Source: an uncultured Planctomycetaceae bacterium
GTDB taxonomy: Bacteria > Planctomycetota > Planctomycetia > Pirellulales > Thermoguttaceae
Assembly: GCA_946408825.1 (NCBI GenBank)
Contig: CAMJTU010000019.1
Location: 1 to 64,000 of the forward strand
Direction: 5' to 3'
DNA length: 64,000 bases
Position 1 is the first letter of the stretch, and each line of letters opens with the position of its first letter. The notes below the pieces were generated by a model. The model searched no databases and had not been told where the DNA came from. It saw only the letters and a program-made list of their open reading frames with translations. The position numbers and the translations under genes were made by a program. Shown piece after piece: positions 44,194 through 52,454 of this stretch.

Positions 44194-45099
44194 TCACGCT
44201 TCGATTGTGTCAGTTTCCGCAATCTCTCCCTTAAAATCCTTAGAAAGCAACAATTTCCACCGCTCCTCTAGTTCTGGAAGAGGATAGAGAAGATGCGGTT
44301 TAAAATGATATGGACGCCATTTTTCATCAAGAGAGCACAAAATAAAACGACTCTCGCCGTCTCTATCGAAAAGATCGGCTTTGTCAAACATTTTCCTAAA
44401 TTCAATCACGCCTGATTTTGTCTCGAAGATATAAAACCGATCGTTCAGTTCCACGACGACGTCAAGTTCCATGTCATTCGCATTAACTGAACCAAATCTC
44501 TTAATCTGCACGTTCCAGAAGATTTTCTTTTGAAACATTTTCCTTTTTTTGATAAAAACGCTGAATGTTTTGTTGATGAGAAAGCGAGTTATGGATTCCG
44601 CCCATCCTCCGTCTAAAAATTTACTTGTTTCAGGAGTAAGTCTCGAAGTAACGTTCAATACGGTGTCGGCTTCAGATTTGTTAATCGTTATCCATCTGTT
44701 GTCCTGCATTGTCTTACAGAGATTATTAAGTCTGTTCCTTTCTTCATGCCCCCATGTGTCCGTCGGATACAGAAAAGTCGTTTTAGCCTCTATCTTGGAG
44801 AGCTCTTTGATAAAATCCTTGACGCGTTGATCTGTCTTGTAGAATTCCCATATTTGCTTTGCCAGCCTATAAAAGAGATCGTCTTCGTTTTGTGAATCGC
44901 TTTTGAGATCGACGATGACAAACCCCAATGCACGAAAAAACTCGGCTATTCTTTTCGTCTGCTTATCGTTTGCAAACCGATTTTCTTTCCATTCTTTTGA
45001 GTACAACTCTTGTCGGAGTTGCGTACGACGATCTTTCAGCAACTCAATCGAATAATCCAAAGCATCGATTTGTTTTTGAATATCTTCTGAATCAAACAT
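44194..45099 (-). CDS. Card1-like PD-(D/E)XK nuclease without a CARF domain
   Basis: The 301-residue product starts with a coiled-coil segment (residues 1-45). A helical middle leads to a C-terminal domain like that of Card1/Can2 (DUF1887) nucleases. It shows FLDGGWAESITRFL near 161-174, ELDVVVELNDRFYIFETKSG at 211-230 (Asp213, Glu226, Lys228 as catalytic residues) and ADLFDRDG near 241. Card1 proteins carry a CARF sensor that binds cyclic tetra-adenylate, and none is present here. Composition is much more AT-rich than the neighbours, suggesting recent acquisition. The ATG lies 3 bp after the stop of the TPR gene, with AGGAG upstream, so translation is likely coupled. No CRISPR array is in the window. 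Confidence 0.72.
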   Translation of the reverse strand: MFDSEDIQKQIDALDYSIELLKDRRTQLRQELYSKEWKENRFANDKQTKRIAEFFRALGFVIVDLKSDSQNEDDLFYRLAKQIWEFYKTDQRVKDFIKELSKIEAKTTFLYPTDTWGHEERNRLNNLCKTMQDNRWITINKSEADTVLNVTSRLTPETSKFLDGGWAESITRFLINKTFSVFIKKRKMFQKKIFWNVQIKRFGSVNANDMELDVVVELNDRFYIFETKSGVIEFRKMFDKADLFDRDGESRFILCSLDEKWRPYHFKPHLLYPLPELEERWKLLLSKDFKGEIAETDTIEA

Positions 45100-45102
45100 G
45101 GA

Positions 45103-46647
45103 TTAAAACTCCTCAGGTTCGCTTTCTTCGAATTCCGGTTCGTCGAAATCGCTTTTGACGGGGCCTTTGATCTGTTTCTCGATGACTTCGCCGAGTTCGA
45201 CGGCGGCGGCGCGTTTAGGGAAGTTCGCTTTTTGCGAGAGCGCGAGCGTCAGTAGACTCTGCGCAAGATCCGTGTTGCCGCGAATGTTCGCGATTTCCGC
45301 AAGGTAATACGCGACGGTCGCCGAAAGCGAGCCGGATTCCATCATCGGCTGGAAGATCGCGTCCGCCTCTTTCGTGTTCCCCGAGAGGAACTGACACCAC
45401 GCGTAAGTCGTCGCCGCCTCTTGAGAATCAGGGTTCGCGCGATAGTTCCGCGCCGCGATCACGCGCGCCTGGCCCAGTTTTTCCTTGTTGCTCTGATCGA
45501 GCAGCGCGAGCGCGAGTCCGTTCGTCGCCTCGAAACTCGTCGGGTCGATCAGGGTCGCGTTGCGGAAGAACGTCTCGGCGGCGGCGTAGTTGTTCGCGTA
45601 GAGCGCAAGCCAGCCCGAAAGAATCCAACGATCGAGGTCGCGTTCTTCGTTTTGCTCTTCAAATTTGTGGACGATATTGAACGCGTCGTCGACCTTGTGC
45701 CATCGCATGTAGAGTCGCGCCAGCTGCGCGAGTTCTTTCTTATTCGCGCCTTTAACCTTGTCCTCTTTCGTTCCCAATCTCGCGACCGCCTCGTCGATTT
45801 CGTCTTCCCGATCAAGCGCCGAAAGGACTTGAAGCCAGCCCGACCAAAGCTCTGGATTGAGCTTCGCGGCGGACTCGTACGCTTCTTCCGCCTCGTCGTA
45901 CTTCTTCTGCTTCATCGCGAGATACCCGAGATTCCAAAACGCCTGCGCGTTTTTAGGATTGAGTTCGATCACCTTGCGCATAAGGTCGGACGCCGCCTCG
46001 TAACGACCGCGTCGTTCCGCGAGATTGGCGCGAACTGTCAACGCTTCTTCGCGAAAATACGCCGCTCGCGACGTCGATTCCGGGTGAAGTTTCGGATATT
46101 CGTCGATCAGTCGTTCGGCGCGTTCAAGAAGAAGTTCCGTTTCAAGATACCGCCCTTCCTGCGCGTCGATTCCCGCGAGTTGAAGAAACGCTTCGGGGTC
46201 TGTCGGATATTCCTCGGCGGACTGTTCCAACGCGCGGCGCATCTGCAGGAAACGCCCTGCGTGCGAATGGAGCGTCGCGATCAACGTCCCCGGAGGATCG
46301 GAGTCGGGATTCTCGTCGTAAACCTGCTTGAAAAGCGCGTAAGCGCCGTCGACGTCGCCTTCGATATAGAGGTCGATCGCCTTAAGCGTCGCGGGATTCG
46401 CCTGCTCCTCGAGTTCGGCAAGTTCGGGATCGACGTTTGCAGAGGCTGTAGACTTAACGGACGCGCCCGATTGAACGGCCGGCTTCGTCTTCTCCTCCGA
46501 CGTTCCAGCGTCGGATTTCTCCTCTAACTTTGGCAATTTAACGTCGATGGGAGTCCCTTCGTCTTGGGCGAACGCGGCGACGGCGGCGACGCCAAGAACA
46601 ACGACGCTACAAATAAGAAGACGCGACGAGTCTGAACGGAACGACAT
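45103..46647 (-). CDS. Secreted TPR protein
   Basis: The 514-residue product has a signal peptide (LLICSVVVLGVAAVAAFAQ, about 9-28). A low-complexity Lys/Ala/Glu linker follows, then TPR-like helical repeats from about residue 85 to 460 (for example AFWNLGYLAMKQKKYDEAEE, AETFFRNATLIDPTSFEATN). The acidic tail ends in SEPEEF. TPRs mediate protein binding, and this one acts outside the cytoplasm or at its membrane. AGGAG precedes the ATG. It lies between a second secreted gene (45 bp upstream) and the Card1-like nuclease gene (3 bp downstream). Confidence 0.78.
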   Translation of the reverse strand: MSFRSDSSRLLICSVVVLGVAAVAAFAQDEGTPIDVKLPKLEEKSDAGTSEEKTKPAVQSGASVKSTASANVDPELAELEEQANPATLKAIDLYIEGDVDGAYALFKQVYDENPDSDPPGTLIATLHSHAGRFLQMRRALEQSAEEYPTDPEAFLQLAGIDAQEGRYLETELLLERAERLIDEYPKLHPESTSRAAYFREEALTVRANLAERRGRYEAASDLMRKVIELNPKNAQAFWNLGYLAMKQKKYDEAEEAYESAAKLNPELWSGWLQVLSALDREDEIDEAVARLGTKEDKVKGANKKELAQLARLYMRWHKVDDAFNIVHKFEEQNEERDLDRWILSGWLALYANNYAAAETFFRNATLIDPTSFEATNGLALALLDQSNKEKLGQARVIAARNYRANPDSQEAATTYAWCQFLSGNTKEADAIFQPMMESGSLSATVAYYLAEIANIRGNTDLAQSLLTLALSQKANFPKRAAAVELGEVIEKQIKGPVKSDFDEPEFEESEPEEF

Positions 46648-46692
46648 GACAGATTTCTCCTACGTTCGGGCGACGCCCGAGACTTCAATATT

Positions 46693-47958
46693 TCAGAGTT
46701 GCGCGTTTTGCGCCGAAATTCGAGACGAAGAAGCGCGAAGCTCTTCCGCCTCTTTCGTCTTCCCGAGTCGCTCAAGCGCGTCGGCGCAGTTCGCGGCGCA
46801 TTCTCGGGAAAGATCGCGATCAAGGGAAAGCGTCCCGATCAGGAAGAATCGGACCGCTTCTTCGTCGGAACCGAGCGCTTTCGCGCCGAGACCGACGAGC
46901 GACGCCGGTTCGGGCTTATACGCGTTCGGCAGAAGTTCGACGACGCGAATCCAACGATCGACGTTTTTGCGCTCGGGCGTTTTGAGAACGTCGTCGCGCC
47001 AAAGCTGCGCGTTCGCCAGCAGCGAAACGACGCGGCACGTTTCGACGGCGTCGTCGCTCGCGCCGTCGGGCGCCTCGCAGACGCAAAGCTCGCGCAGCGC
47101 CGCAGCCGCGTCCGCGCTATGCCGCGCGGAACGCAAAAGAACCGACGCCGCAAGGAGTCGGCCGACGGGATTGGGCTTGCCGGACGGATTCTCGCGCGCC
47201 CCGAGCCATTGCGCGGCGCTCTCTTCCGCGTTTCGAACGGCGTTCGAATCCGTCTGCGACGAACGTTGATTCCGCCAGCGTAACGGAATCGACGGCAGAA
47301 ACGCCGTATAGGGGTCGATTCGACAAAGAATGAAGAATTCGACGACCGCCTCGTCGTGACGACCGAGCGCCAACAGCGTTTCGACGATTTTCGCCGTCGC
47401 CCATTCCTTTTCAAATTGCCGCGACGCCGTCGAACGCGCCTCCTTGAAAAGCGCGTACGCCCGGCGGTATTCAGAATCTAACGACGTCCGACGCCCGGTC
47501 TCAAGCGCGTCGTTCGCTTGACAAAACGTCGACGAGACGCTCGCTTCAATTCGTTCGATCTTTGACGTCGGAACGACTTGAACTCTTTTATCCGCCTCAA
47601 AAGACGCTCCGTCGAACCCGGAAAGACGTTTAAGCGTCCCTTCAAGACGCGCCCCGTCGCGCAGAACGAGTAAATCGACGCCAAGAGGTTCGGAAGCCGC
47701 GCGTGGAACGACTCTCGCGGACGGAGACGACGACGTTTCGGCGGCTTGTCCCGCCGACGCGCGATTCGCTCGCGCCGCGAAAGGATTTTGCGCCGCTATG
47801 TCGTCTGGCGCGACCGCGTTTCGAGAGGTCCGGCTATTCTTGGCGTCGTCAGACGTCTTAATCTGCGCGCGCTGCGCCGCGCATGGACGCGCGACAAGGA
47901 GCGCGACAAGGAGCGCGACGGCGCTCGGCGCGAGAACGGTTAGGATTCGGTTCTTCAT
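46693..47958 (-). CDS. Secreted protein with helical repeats, paralogous in type to the TPR neighbour
   Basis: Starting at 47958, the 421-residue product has a signal peptide (LTVLAPSAVALLVALLVA and ARPCAAQ). A Ser/Ala/Arg-rich linker to about residue 95 follows. A small beta-rich section (LGVDLLVLRDGARLEGTLKR) comes next, and then helical TPR-like repeats to the end. The beta section resembles the short LSm-like fold that reads RDGxxxEGxL in many secreted planctomycete proteins. The start MKNRIL is chosen because the longer frame has no signal; MKIV at 47979 is an alternative. It begins 4 bases after the cyclase stop, so the genes are coupled. Confidence 0.65.
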   Translation of the reverse strand: MKNRILTVLAPSAVALLVALLVARPCAAQRAQIKTSDDAKNSRTSRNAVAPDDIAAQNPFAARANRASAGQAAETSSSPSARVVPRAASEPLGVDLLVLRDGARLEGTLKRLSGFDGASFEADKRVQVVPTSKIERIEASVSSTFCQANDALETGRRTSLDSEYRRAYALFKEARSTASRQFEKEWATAKIVETLLALGRHDEAVVEFFILCRIDPYTAFLPSIPLRWRNQRSSQTDSNAVRNAEESAAQWLGARENPSGKPNPVGRLLAASVLLRSARHSADAAAALRELCVCEAPDGASDDAVETCRVVSLLANAQLWRDDVLKTPERKNVDRWIRVVELLPNAYKPEPASLVGLGAKALGSDEEAVRFFLIGTLSLDRDLSRECAANCADALERLGKTKEAEELRASSSRISAQNAQL

Positions 47959-47962
47959 GGCG

Positions 47963-48892
47963 TTATGAACGATTTTCATTGGGCGTTTCAACGCGCGCGA
48001 CGGCGCGAACGGGACAGCCGTCGGCGCCAAGAATCGGGAGGGGCTGACAGGCGAGTTCAAACGCGCGCGACGGATCGGGCGCGACGGAAGAGCCGTCTTC
48101 GGGACGGTCGTACTGCGGAAGAGATTCGAGGTTGACGAGCCCTTCGAGGATAAGAATCGGCGGACGGCGTCCCAAAAGAATCCGATGACATTCGGCGTCG
48201 CCGAGAAGTTCAAGTTCGTCCAGCGGTCGTGCAAGTTCTTCCCCTTCCGATTCTTGAGCCGTTGAAGGAACGCTCGGGAGCGCGACGCGGTCTTGCCGGA
48301 GAAACTCGTCGAGTTCCGGATCGAATTTCGCGGTTGCGGGAGCCTGTTCTGCTTCAGAGACGATTGCGGGGTCGCCCGAGGTCGCGACGAGAGAAGGAGT
48401 TTCAAGTCCAAGAATTCGGAGCGCGGGGTAATCGGCGAGCCAATCGCAAACGTCGGGCGAAAGAGAGGGAAAGTCGTCGTAATATTCCGGACGTCCGGCG
48501 CGCGACGACCAGCCGACGCGAAGAAGAACGATCGGAGTTGCGTCAAAGATCGGTTCGAAGGGCGCGAGGTCCTCGACTGTCAGCGCGACGGGCCGCGTTC
48601 GATCCGCGCGGTCGCGGCGTCGCGGCGAATCTAATCCGACAAGAGGCGCGAGATTAAGACATGCCGCTTGCCCAAAAAAGAAATCCGCGGGAAAGGAATC
48701 GAGCGTTTCGCCGTCGAGAAAATAATGAAACGGCGCGTCGAGGTGCGTCCCGAGATGAGAGCCGACGACGTAACGCGTCCCGTGAAACCCGTCCGTCTCA
48801 TGCTCCGCGAAGGGACGCGATTCAAAAAGGGGATCGCCGGGATAAACCGGGATCCCCTCGTTAATCGGCTGCGAAAGGTCGAGAAAGCGCAT
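47963..48892 (-). CDS. Cyclase family protein (kynurenine formamidase-like)
   Basis: The 309-residue product begins MRFLDLSQPINEGIPVYPGD and carries the metal-binding HLGTHLDAPFHY near residues 46-57. The family (PF04199) includes kynurenine formamidase, which hydrolyses N-formylkynurenine. The core would normally be about 210-260 residues. Here an insertion of roughly 60 residues, rich in Glu, Ala and Pro, lies between GLETPSLVATSGDP and LGDAECHRILLGRRPP. GGAGGAACG precedes the ATG. No tryptophan-pathway neighbours are seen, so a different amide substrate is equally possible. Confidence 0.82.
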   Translation of the reverse strand: MRFLDLSQPINEGIPVYPGDPLFESRPFAEHETDGFHGTRYVVGSHLGTHLDAPFHYFLDGETLDSFPADFFFGQAACLNLAPLVGLDSPRRRDRADRTRPVALTVEDLAPFEPIFDATPIVLLRVGWSSRAGRPEYYDDFPSLSPDVCDWLADYPALRILGLETPSLVATSGDPAIVSEAEQAPATAKFDPELDEFLRQDRVALPSVPSTAQESEGEELARPLDELELLGDAECHRILLGRRPPILILEGLVNLESLPQYDRPEDGSSVAPDPSRAFELACQPLPILGADGCPVRAVARVETPNENRS

Positions 48893-48932
48893 CGTTCCTC
48901 CGAACCGTTAAAACGCCGCTATCGCCGCGCCG

Positions 48933-49709
48933 TCATTCGGCGAGCAGTTCGGCGAGGTAGTGAATCTTTATCTCTTTGAGATCGGGCTCGCGACGCATGA
49001 TTCCTCCGAAGTGCATCGCGCAGCTCATGTCGGTCGTTACGATATGGCGAACGCCCTGTTCGTAGACCTTGCGAATATTGGCGACCTTCTTCTGCCCCAT
49101 CGCGAGAGACGTTCCAGGCATCTTCACGCTGAACGAGCCGCCGAACCCGCAACATTCCTCGACGTTCGGGAGAGGAATATATTCCAGCCCGCGAATATTA
49201 AGCATAAGCGTGTGAACCGCTTCCGCGATTCCAAGTTCGCGGCGTCCGTGACACCCGATATGGAGCGAAACCTTGTGCGGAAAGCTCGCGTTGAAGTCCG
49301 TTTTATGCAAGACGTTCACGAGAAACTCGTGAAATTCATAGACGCGCTTGCCCGTCTCCGCCTCGGGGGAATCGGGGAGACATTCTTGATAAAAGACGCG
49401 GCACATCGCGGCGCACGCCGCCGAAGGCGTCACGATCCATTTGTAATCTTTAAAGACCTTATGGAACTTCGTAACGACCTTCGCCGCCTCTTTCCAGTAG
49501 CCCGAATTGAACGCGGGCTGACCGCAACATGTTTGTTCCTCGGGATAAACGCAGGGGATATTGAGTTTCTCGAGTATCTTGACCGTCGCGACGCCGGCTT
49601 CCGGGAAGAACTGGTCGACAAAACAGGGAATAAAGAGCGCGACTTCGTCGCCTGCTTGATACTCGGGATAATCCCAATGTGGAACGTTGCGTTCTAACGC
49701 GTCGATCAT
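48933..49709 (-). CDS. Cysteine-rich (Fe-S)-binding protein, LutA/YkgE type
   Basis: The 258-residue product has two CCG domains: EEQTCCGQPAFNSGY near 58 and NVEECCGFGGSFSVK near 185. It also carries ALFIPCFVDQFFPEAGVAT at the start. This matches the LutA/YkgE subunit of lactate or glycolate dehydrogenase complexes, which hold iron-sulfur or heterodisulfide-type centres. LutB and LutC are not adjacent. The next gene on the same strand (cyclase) is 40 bp away, and transcription probably starts upstream of this gene, because a terminator separates it from purD. Confidence 0.8.
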   Translation of the reverse strand: MIDALERNVPHWDYPEYQAGDEVALFIPCFVDQFFPEAGVATVKILEKLNIPCVYPEEQTCCGQPAFNSGYWKEAAKVVTKFHKVFKDYKWIVTPSAACAAMCRVFYQECLPDSPEAETGKRVYEFHEFLVNVLHKTDFNASFPHKVSLHIGCHGRRELGIAEAVHTLMLNIRGLEYIPLPNVEECCGFGGSFSVKMPGTSLAMGQKKVANIRKVYEQGVRHIVTTDMSCAMHFGGIMRREPDLKEIKIHYLAELLAE

Positions 49710-49744
49710 ATTTCGTCTCTCGAAAACGCCCTGACAACTGATTC

Positions 49745-49784
49745 TTTAAGAAACGCGGCGTTCGCGCAAACAAAAACGCCGCGT
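49745..49784 (-). terminator. Rho-independent terminator of purD
   Basis: Perfect 10-bp stem, ACGCGGCGTT (49753-49762) with AACGCCGCGT (49775-49784). On the minus strand it ends in TTTCTTAAAG. Confidence 0.75.
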
Positions 49785-49832
49785 CGCTCTCCATTATCGT
49801 AAGTTCGCAAACCGACTCGCGGGGATAATCGC

Positions 49833-51134
49833 TCAAGACTCCGTCGTTCCCGAAGTCGCTTTGATCTCCTTGTCGGCGATATCGGAACGGCTCCAAGACC
49901 CCTCCCAATGGATTTTGGAGACCGCCTCGTACGCTTTGCGCTTCGCGTCCGCGACCGTGTCGCCGAGCGCGACGACGTCGAGAACGCGGCCGCCGTTCGT
50001 ACGCACGACGCCGTTCGCGTCGAGCTTCGTGCCCGCGTGAAAAACCTTGACGTCGGGAAGCTGCGCGGCGTCGTCGAGTCCAAAGATTTCGAACCCCTTC
50101 TCATACGCCCCGGGATATCCTTTGCTCGCCATAACGACGCAGACGGCCGGACGCGCGTCCCACTCAAGAGGCGCGAGCGACATGAGTCGTTCGTCGATCG
50201 TCGCCTGCATGACGGTATGGAGATCCGTCTTGAGCCGGAAAAGGAGCGGCTGGCACTCCGGGTCGCCAAATCGCGCGTTGTACTCGAGAACGCGGGGGCC
50301 CTGCGGCGTCATCATAAGACCGGCGTAAAGGACGCCCTTGAACTTCGTGTCCATTCTATTGAGCGTAAAGACGGTCGGAAGCAGGATTTTTTCCTCGATC
50401 CAGTGAAGTTTGCGGTCGTCGACGAGGGACGCGGGACAATATGCGCCCATGCCCCCGGTGTTCGGACCGACGTCGCCGTCATACGCGGCTTTATGGTCTT
50501 GCGCGGGCTGGAGCGTCATGATCGTCTGCCCGTCGGTAATGGCGAGGACGCTCGCCTCTTGACCGACGAGACGCTCTTCGATAAGGAAATGATCGCCGGC
50601 GGCGCCAAACGCGCGTTCTTCCGCAATTTGACGAACAGCCTCGGCGGCTTCTTCTTTCGTATCGCAGACGACGACGCCCTTCCCTGCGGCGAGACCTCCC
50701 GCTTTGACGACGTAACCGTCTTGATCCGTCGCGCGCAGATACGCGTATGCGTCGTTGGGATTATCGAACGCCTGGCTTCGCGCGGTCGGGACAAGCGCGC
50801 GGTTCAAGACTTCTTTGCAGAATATCTTGCTCCCTTCCATCTGCGCCGCTTTTTTAGTCGGTCCAAAGACGCGAAGCCCTTCCGCGAGGAACGCGTCGAC
50901 GAGGCCGCCGACAAGGGGCGCTTCCGGTCCGACGACGGTCAAACCGATCTTATGTTCTTTAGCAAACTGAATGAGCGCGGGATAATCGTCTTGCGAGATA
51001 TCGACGTTTTCCGCGTCGACCGCAGTCCCGGCGTTGCCAGGCGCGACATAAACCTTCGAGACTTCAGGACTTTGACTCAGTTTCCACGCAAGCGCGTGCT
51101 CGCGTCCGCCGTTGCCGACAACAAGAACGTTCAT
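49833..51134 (-). CDS. purD: Phosphoribosylamine-glycine ligase
   Basis: From the ATG at 51134 (GAGG site upstream) the product has 433 residues, the normal length. It catalyses the second step of purine synthesis. Visible are the N-terminal VLVVGNGGREHALAWKLSQS, GPEAPLVGGLVDAF near 75, the ATP-grasp region VVKAGGLAAGKGVVV near 155 and GPNTGGMGAYCPA near 230. ARFGDPECQPLLFRL near 290 also fits. A candidate promoter at 51204 and the terminator at 49753 frame it as a single gene. An upstream in-frame start at 51164 is possible but lacks a site. Confidence 0.95.
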   Translation of the reverse strand: MNVLVVGNGGREHALAWKLSQSPEVSKVYVAPGNAGTAVDAENVDISQDDYPALIQFAKEHKIGLTVVGPEAPLVGGLVDAFLAEGLRVFGPTKKAAQMEGSKIFCKEVLNRALVPTARSQAFDNPNDAYAYLRATDQDGYVVKAGGLAAGKGVVVCDTKEEAAEAVRQIAEERAFGAAGDHFLIEERLVGQEASVLAITDGQTIMTLQPAQDHKAAYDGDVGPNTGGMGAYCPASLVDDRKLHWIEEKILLPTVFTLNRMDTKFKGVLYAGLMMTPQGPRVLEYNARFGDPECQPLLFRLKTDLHTVMQATIDERLMSLAPLEWDARPAVCVVMASKGYPGAYEKGFEIFGLDDAAQLPDVKVFHAGTKLDANGVVRTNGGRVLDVVALGDTVADAKRKAYEAVSKIHWEGSWSRSDIADKEIKATSGTTES

Positions 51135-51203
51135 TTTCTCTAACCTCATACTACGGCGGTTCAACCGGAAACGCCTCGTTCCCCATATACGCCGATCGAA
51201 GAT

Positions 51204-51232
51204 ATTATACCCGCAAATCCATGTTGATTAAA
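51204..51232 (-). promoter_or_regulatory. Sigma70-like promoter of purD
   Basis: On the minus strand TTTAAT (51232-51227), 17-bp spacer, TATAAT (51209-51204), about 70 bases before the start at 51134. Confidence 0.65.
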
Positions 51233-51274
51233 CGGGATAGAGAAGCGGTTTTCTCAAAAAAACGACTTCGCGAT

Positions 51275-52234
51275 TTACGCAAGTCCGATCCTTTGGAGGA
51301 ATAGAGATATCCATTCCGACTTTTCAAGAATCGGCAAGACGGTTTCCCAGTTCAAATGGCACCAGTAGATAATCGTCGCCGGACCGATAATGAAGAGCCA
51401 CCATGCGAAATGGTGAAGACGCCCGTCGCGCAATAGACGCATGAGGATCGACAACGCGAACCAGCCGACGAGAAAACTCGTGACCGCGCCCCCGAGGTAG
51501 ACGACGAAGAAAGGATCGGAGAAGAACTTTTCCGCAAACGTATCGCCTTCCGCTTCTTCGAAAAGTTTCTTTATTTCCAGCAGCGCGCCCCCGCCGATGA
51601 CGGGAATCGAAAGCAGGAAAGAAAATTTACCGGCCCATTCGCGATCAAAATTACGGGCTAAAGCCGCGGAAATCGTCGTGCCGCTCCGCGAAAGACCGGG
51701 CAACGCCGCAAAGCCTTGAGCTATCCCGATAAAAATCGCGTCAAGCCACGTCGTCGTCTCGTACGTTTTAGGCTCCGGGAACTCGATATCCTCGTCGCCC
51801 TCCTCGTTCGCCTCAATTTGATCGTAATACTCGTCGAACTCCGAAACCCGGAAACGACTGCGCATAACCGTCATGAGAATAATTCCCGTGACGATAAAGA
51901 GACAGCCCGCAAGCAAAAGGTTCTCTTCAAGAGAACGCGCGTAATACATGATGGAAAAGCCAATGATCGCCGTCGGAATCGACCCTACGATAACGAGCCC
52001 CGCCACCCTCGGCGCTTTAAAACACGCATAGAGGATGTCGCGCGCAAAATAAAGCAGGACGGAAAGAAGCGTTCCGGCGTGGAGAAGAATCGAGAGCGTC
52101 AACGCGTCAGGCAAATGAAAGATATTCGCTAACAGCAATAAGTGCCCAGACGAGCTAATCGGCAAAAATTCGGCGACGCCCTGAAGGATCGCCATGACTA
52201 GAACGTAGAATATTGTCGTAGGATCAAAGCCCAT
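51275..52234 (-). CDS. uppP: Undecaprenyl-diphosphatase with an acidic loop insertion
   Basis: From the ATG at 52234 (AGGGGGA upstream) the product has 319 residues. BacA/UppP recycles the lipid carrier of cell-wall synthesis by dephosphorylating undecaprenyl diphosphate. The family signature is intact: LQGVAEFLPISSSGHL (17-32) and GLSRSGTTISAALARN (180-195). Usual members have about 270 residues. The extra length is an acidic segment at about 127-162 (EYYDQIEANEEGDEDIEFPE), between membrane helices, so it likely forms a loop. Presence of uppP is consistent with peptidoglycan or related lipid-linked glycan synthesis. Confidence 0.92.
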   Translation of the reverse strand: MGFDPTTIFYVLVMAILQGVAEFLPISSSGHLLLLANIFHLPDALTLSILLHAGTLLSVLLYFARDILYACFKAPRVAGLVIVGSIPTAIIGFSIMYYARSLEENLLLAGCLFIVTGIILMTVMRSRFRVSEFDEYYDQIEANEEGDEDIEFPEPKTYETTTWLDAIFIGIAQGFAALPGLSRSGTTISAALARNFDREWAGKFSFLLSIPVIGGGALLEIKKLFEEAEGDTFAEKFFSDPFFVVYLGGAVTSFLVGWFALSILMRLLRDGRLHHFAWWLFIIGPATIIYWCHLNWETVLPILEKSEWISLFLQRIGLA

Positions 52235-52361
52235 CTGTCTCCCCCTAAACACGTTAGTTTGCCGGCGACGGACGTCGTCGACGATAACGAAAGAACAAGC
52301 TAAACTTAAGCGAAGTCCGCTCGTTGAAGTTCCAAACGTCCCGATTAAGAGACGTTCGAAA

Positions 52362-52395
52362 GAAAAGACCCGCTTCTCGACGGTAAAGAAACGGG
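52362..52395 (-). terminator. Candidate terminator of the coiled-coil membrane gene at 52455
   Basis: CCCGCTTC (52369-52376) pairs with GAAACGGG (52388-52395) allowing one G:T pair. The minus strand continues GTCTTTTCT. Confidence 0.5.
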
Positions 52396-52454
52396 CCGTT
52401 TAATCCGAAGTCGACCGTCAGGAAAAAACGTTCAAATCCTGACCTGTAGAAAAA

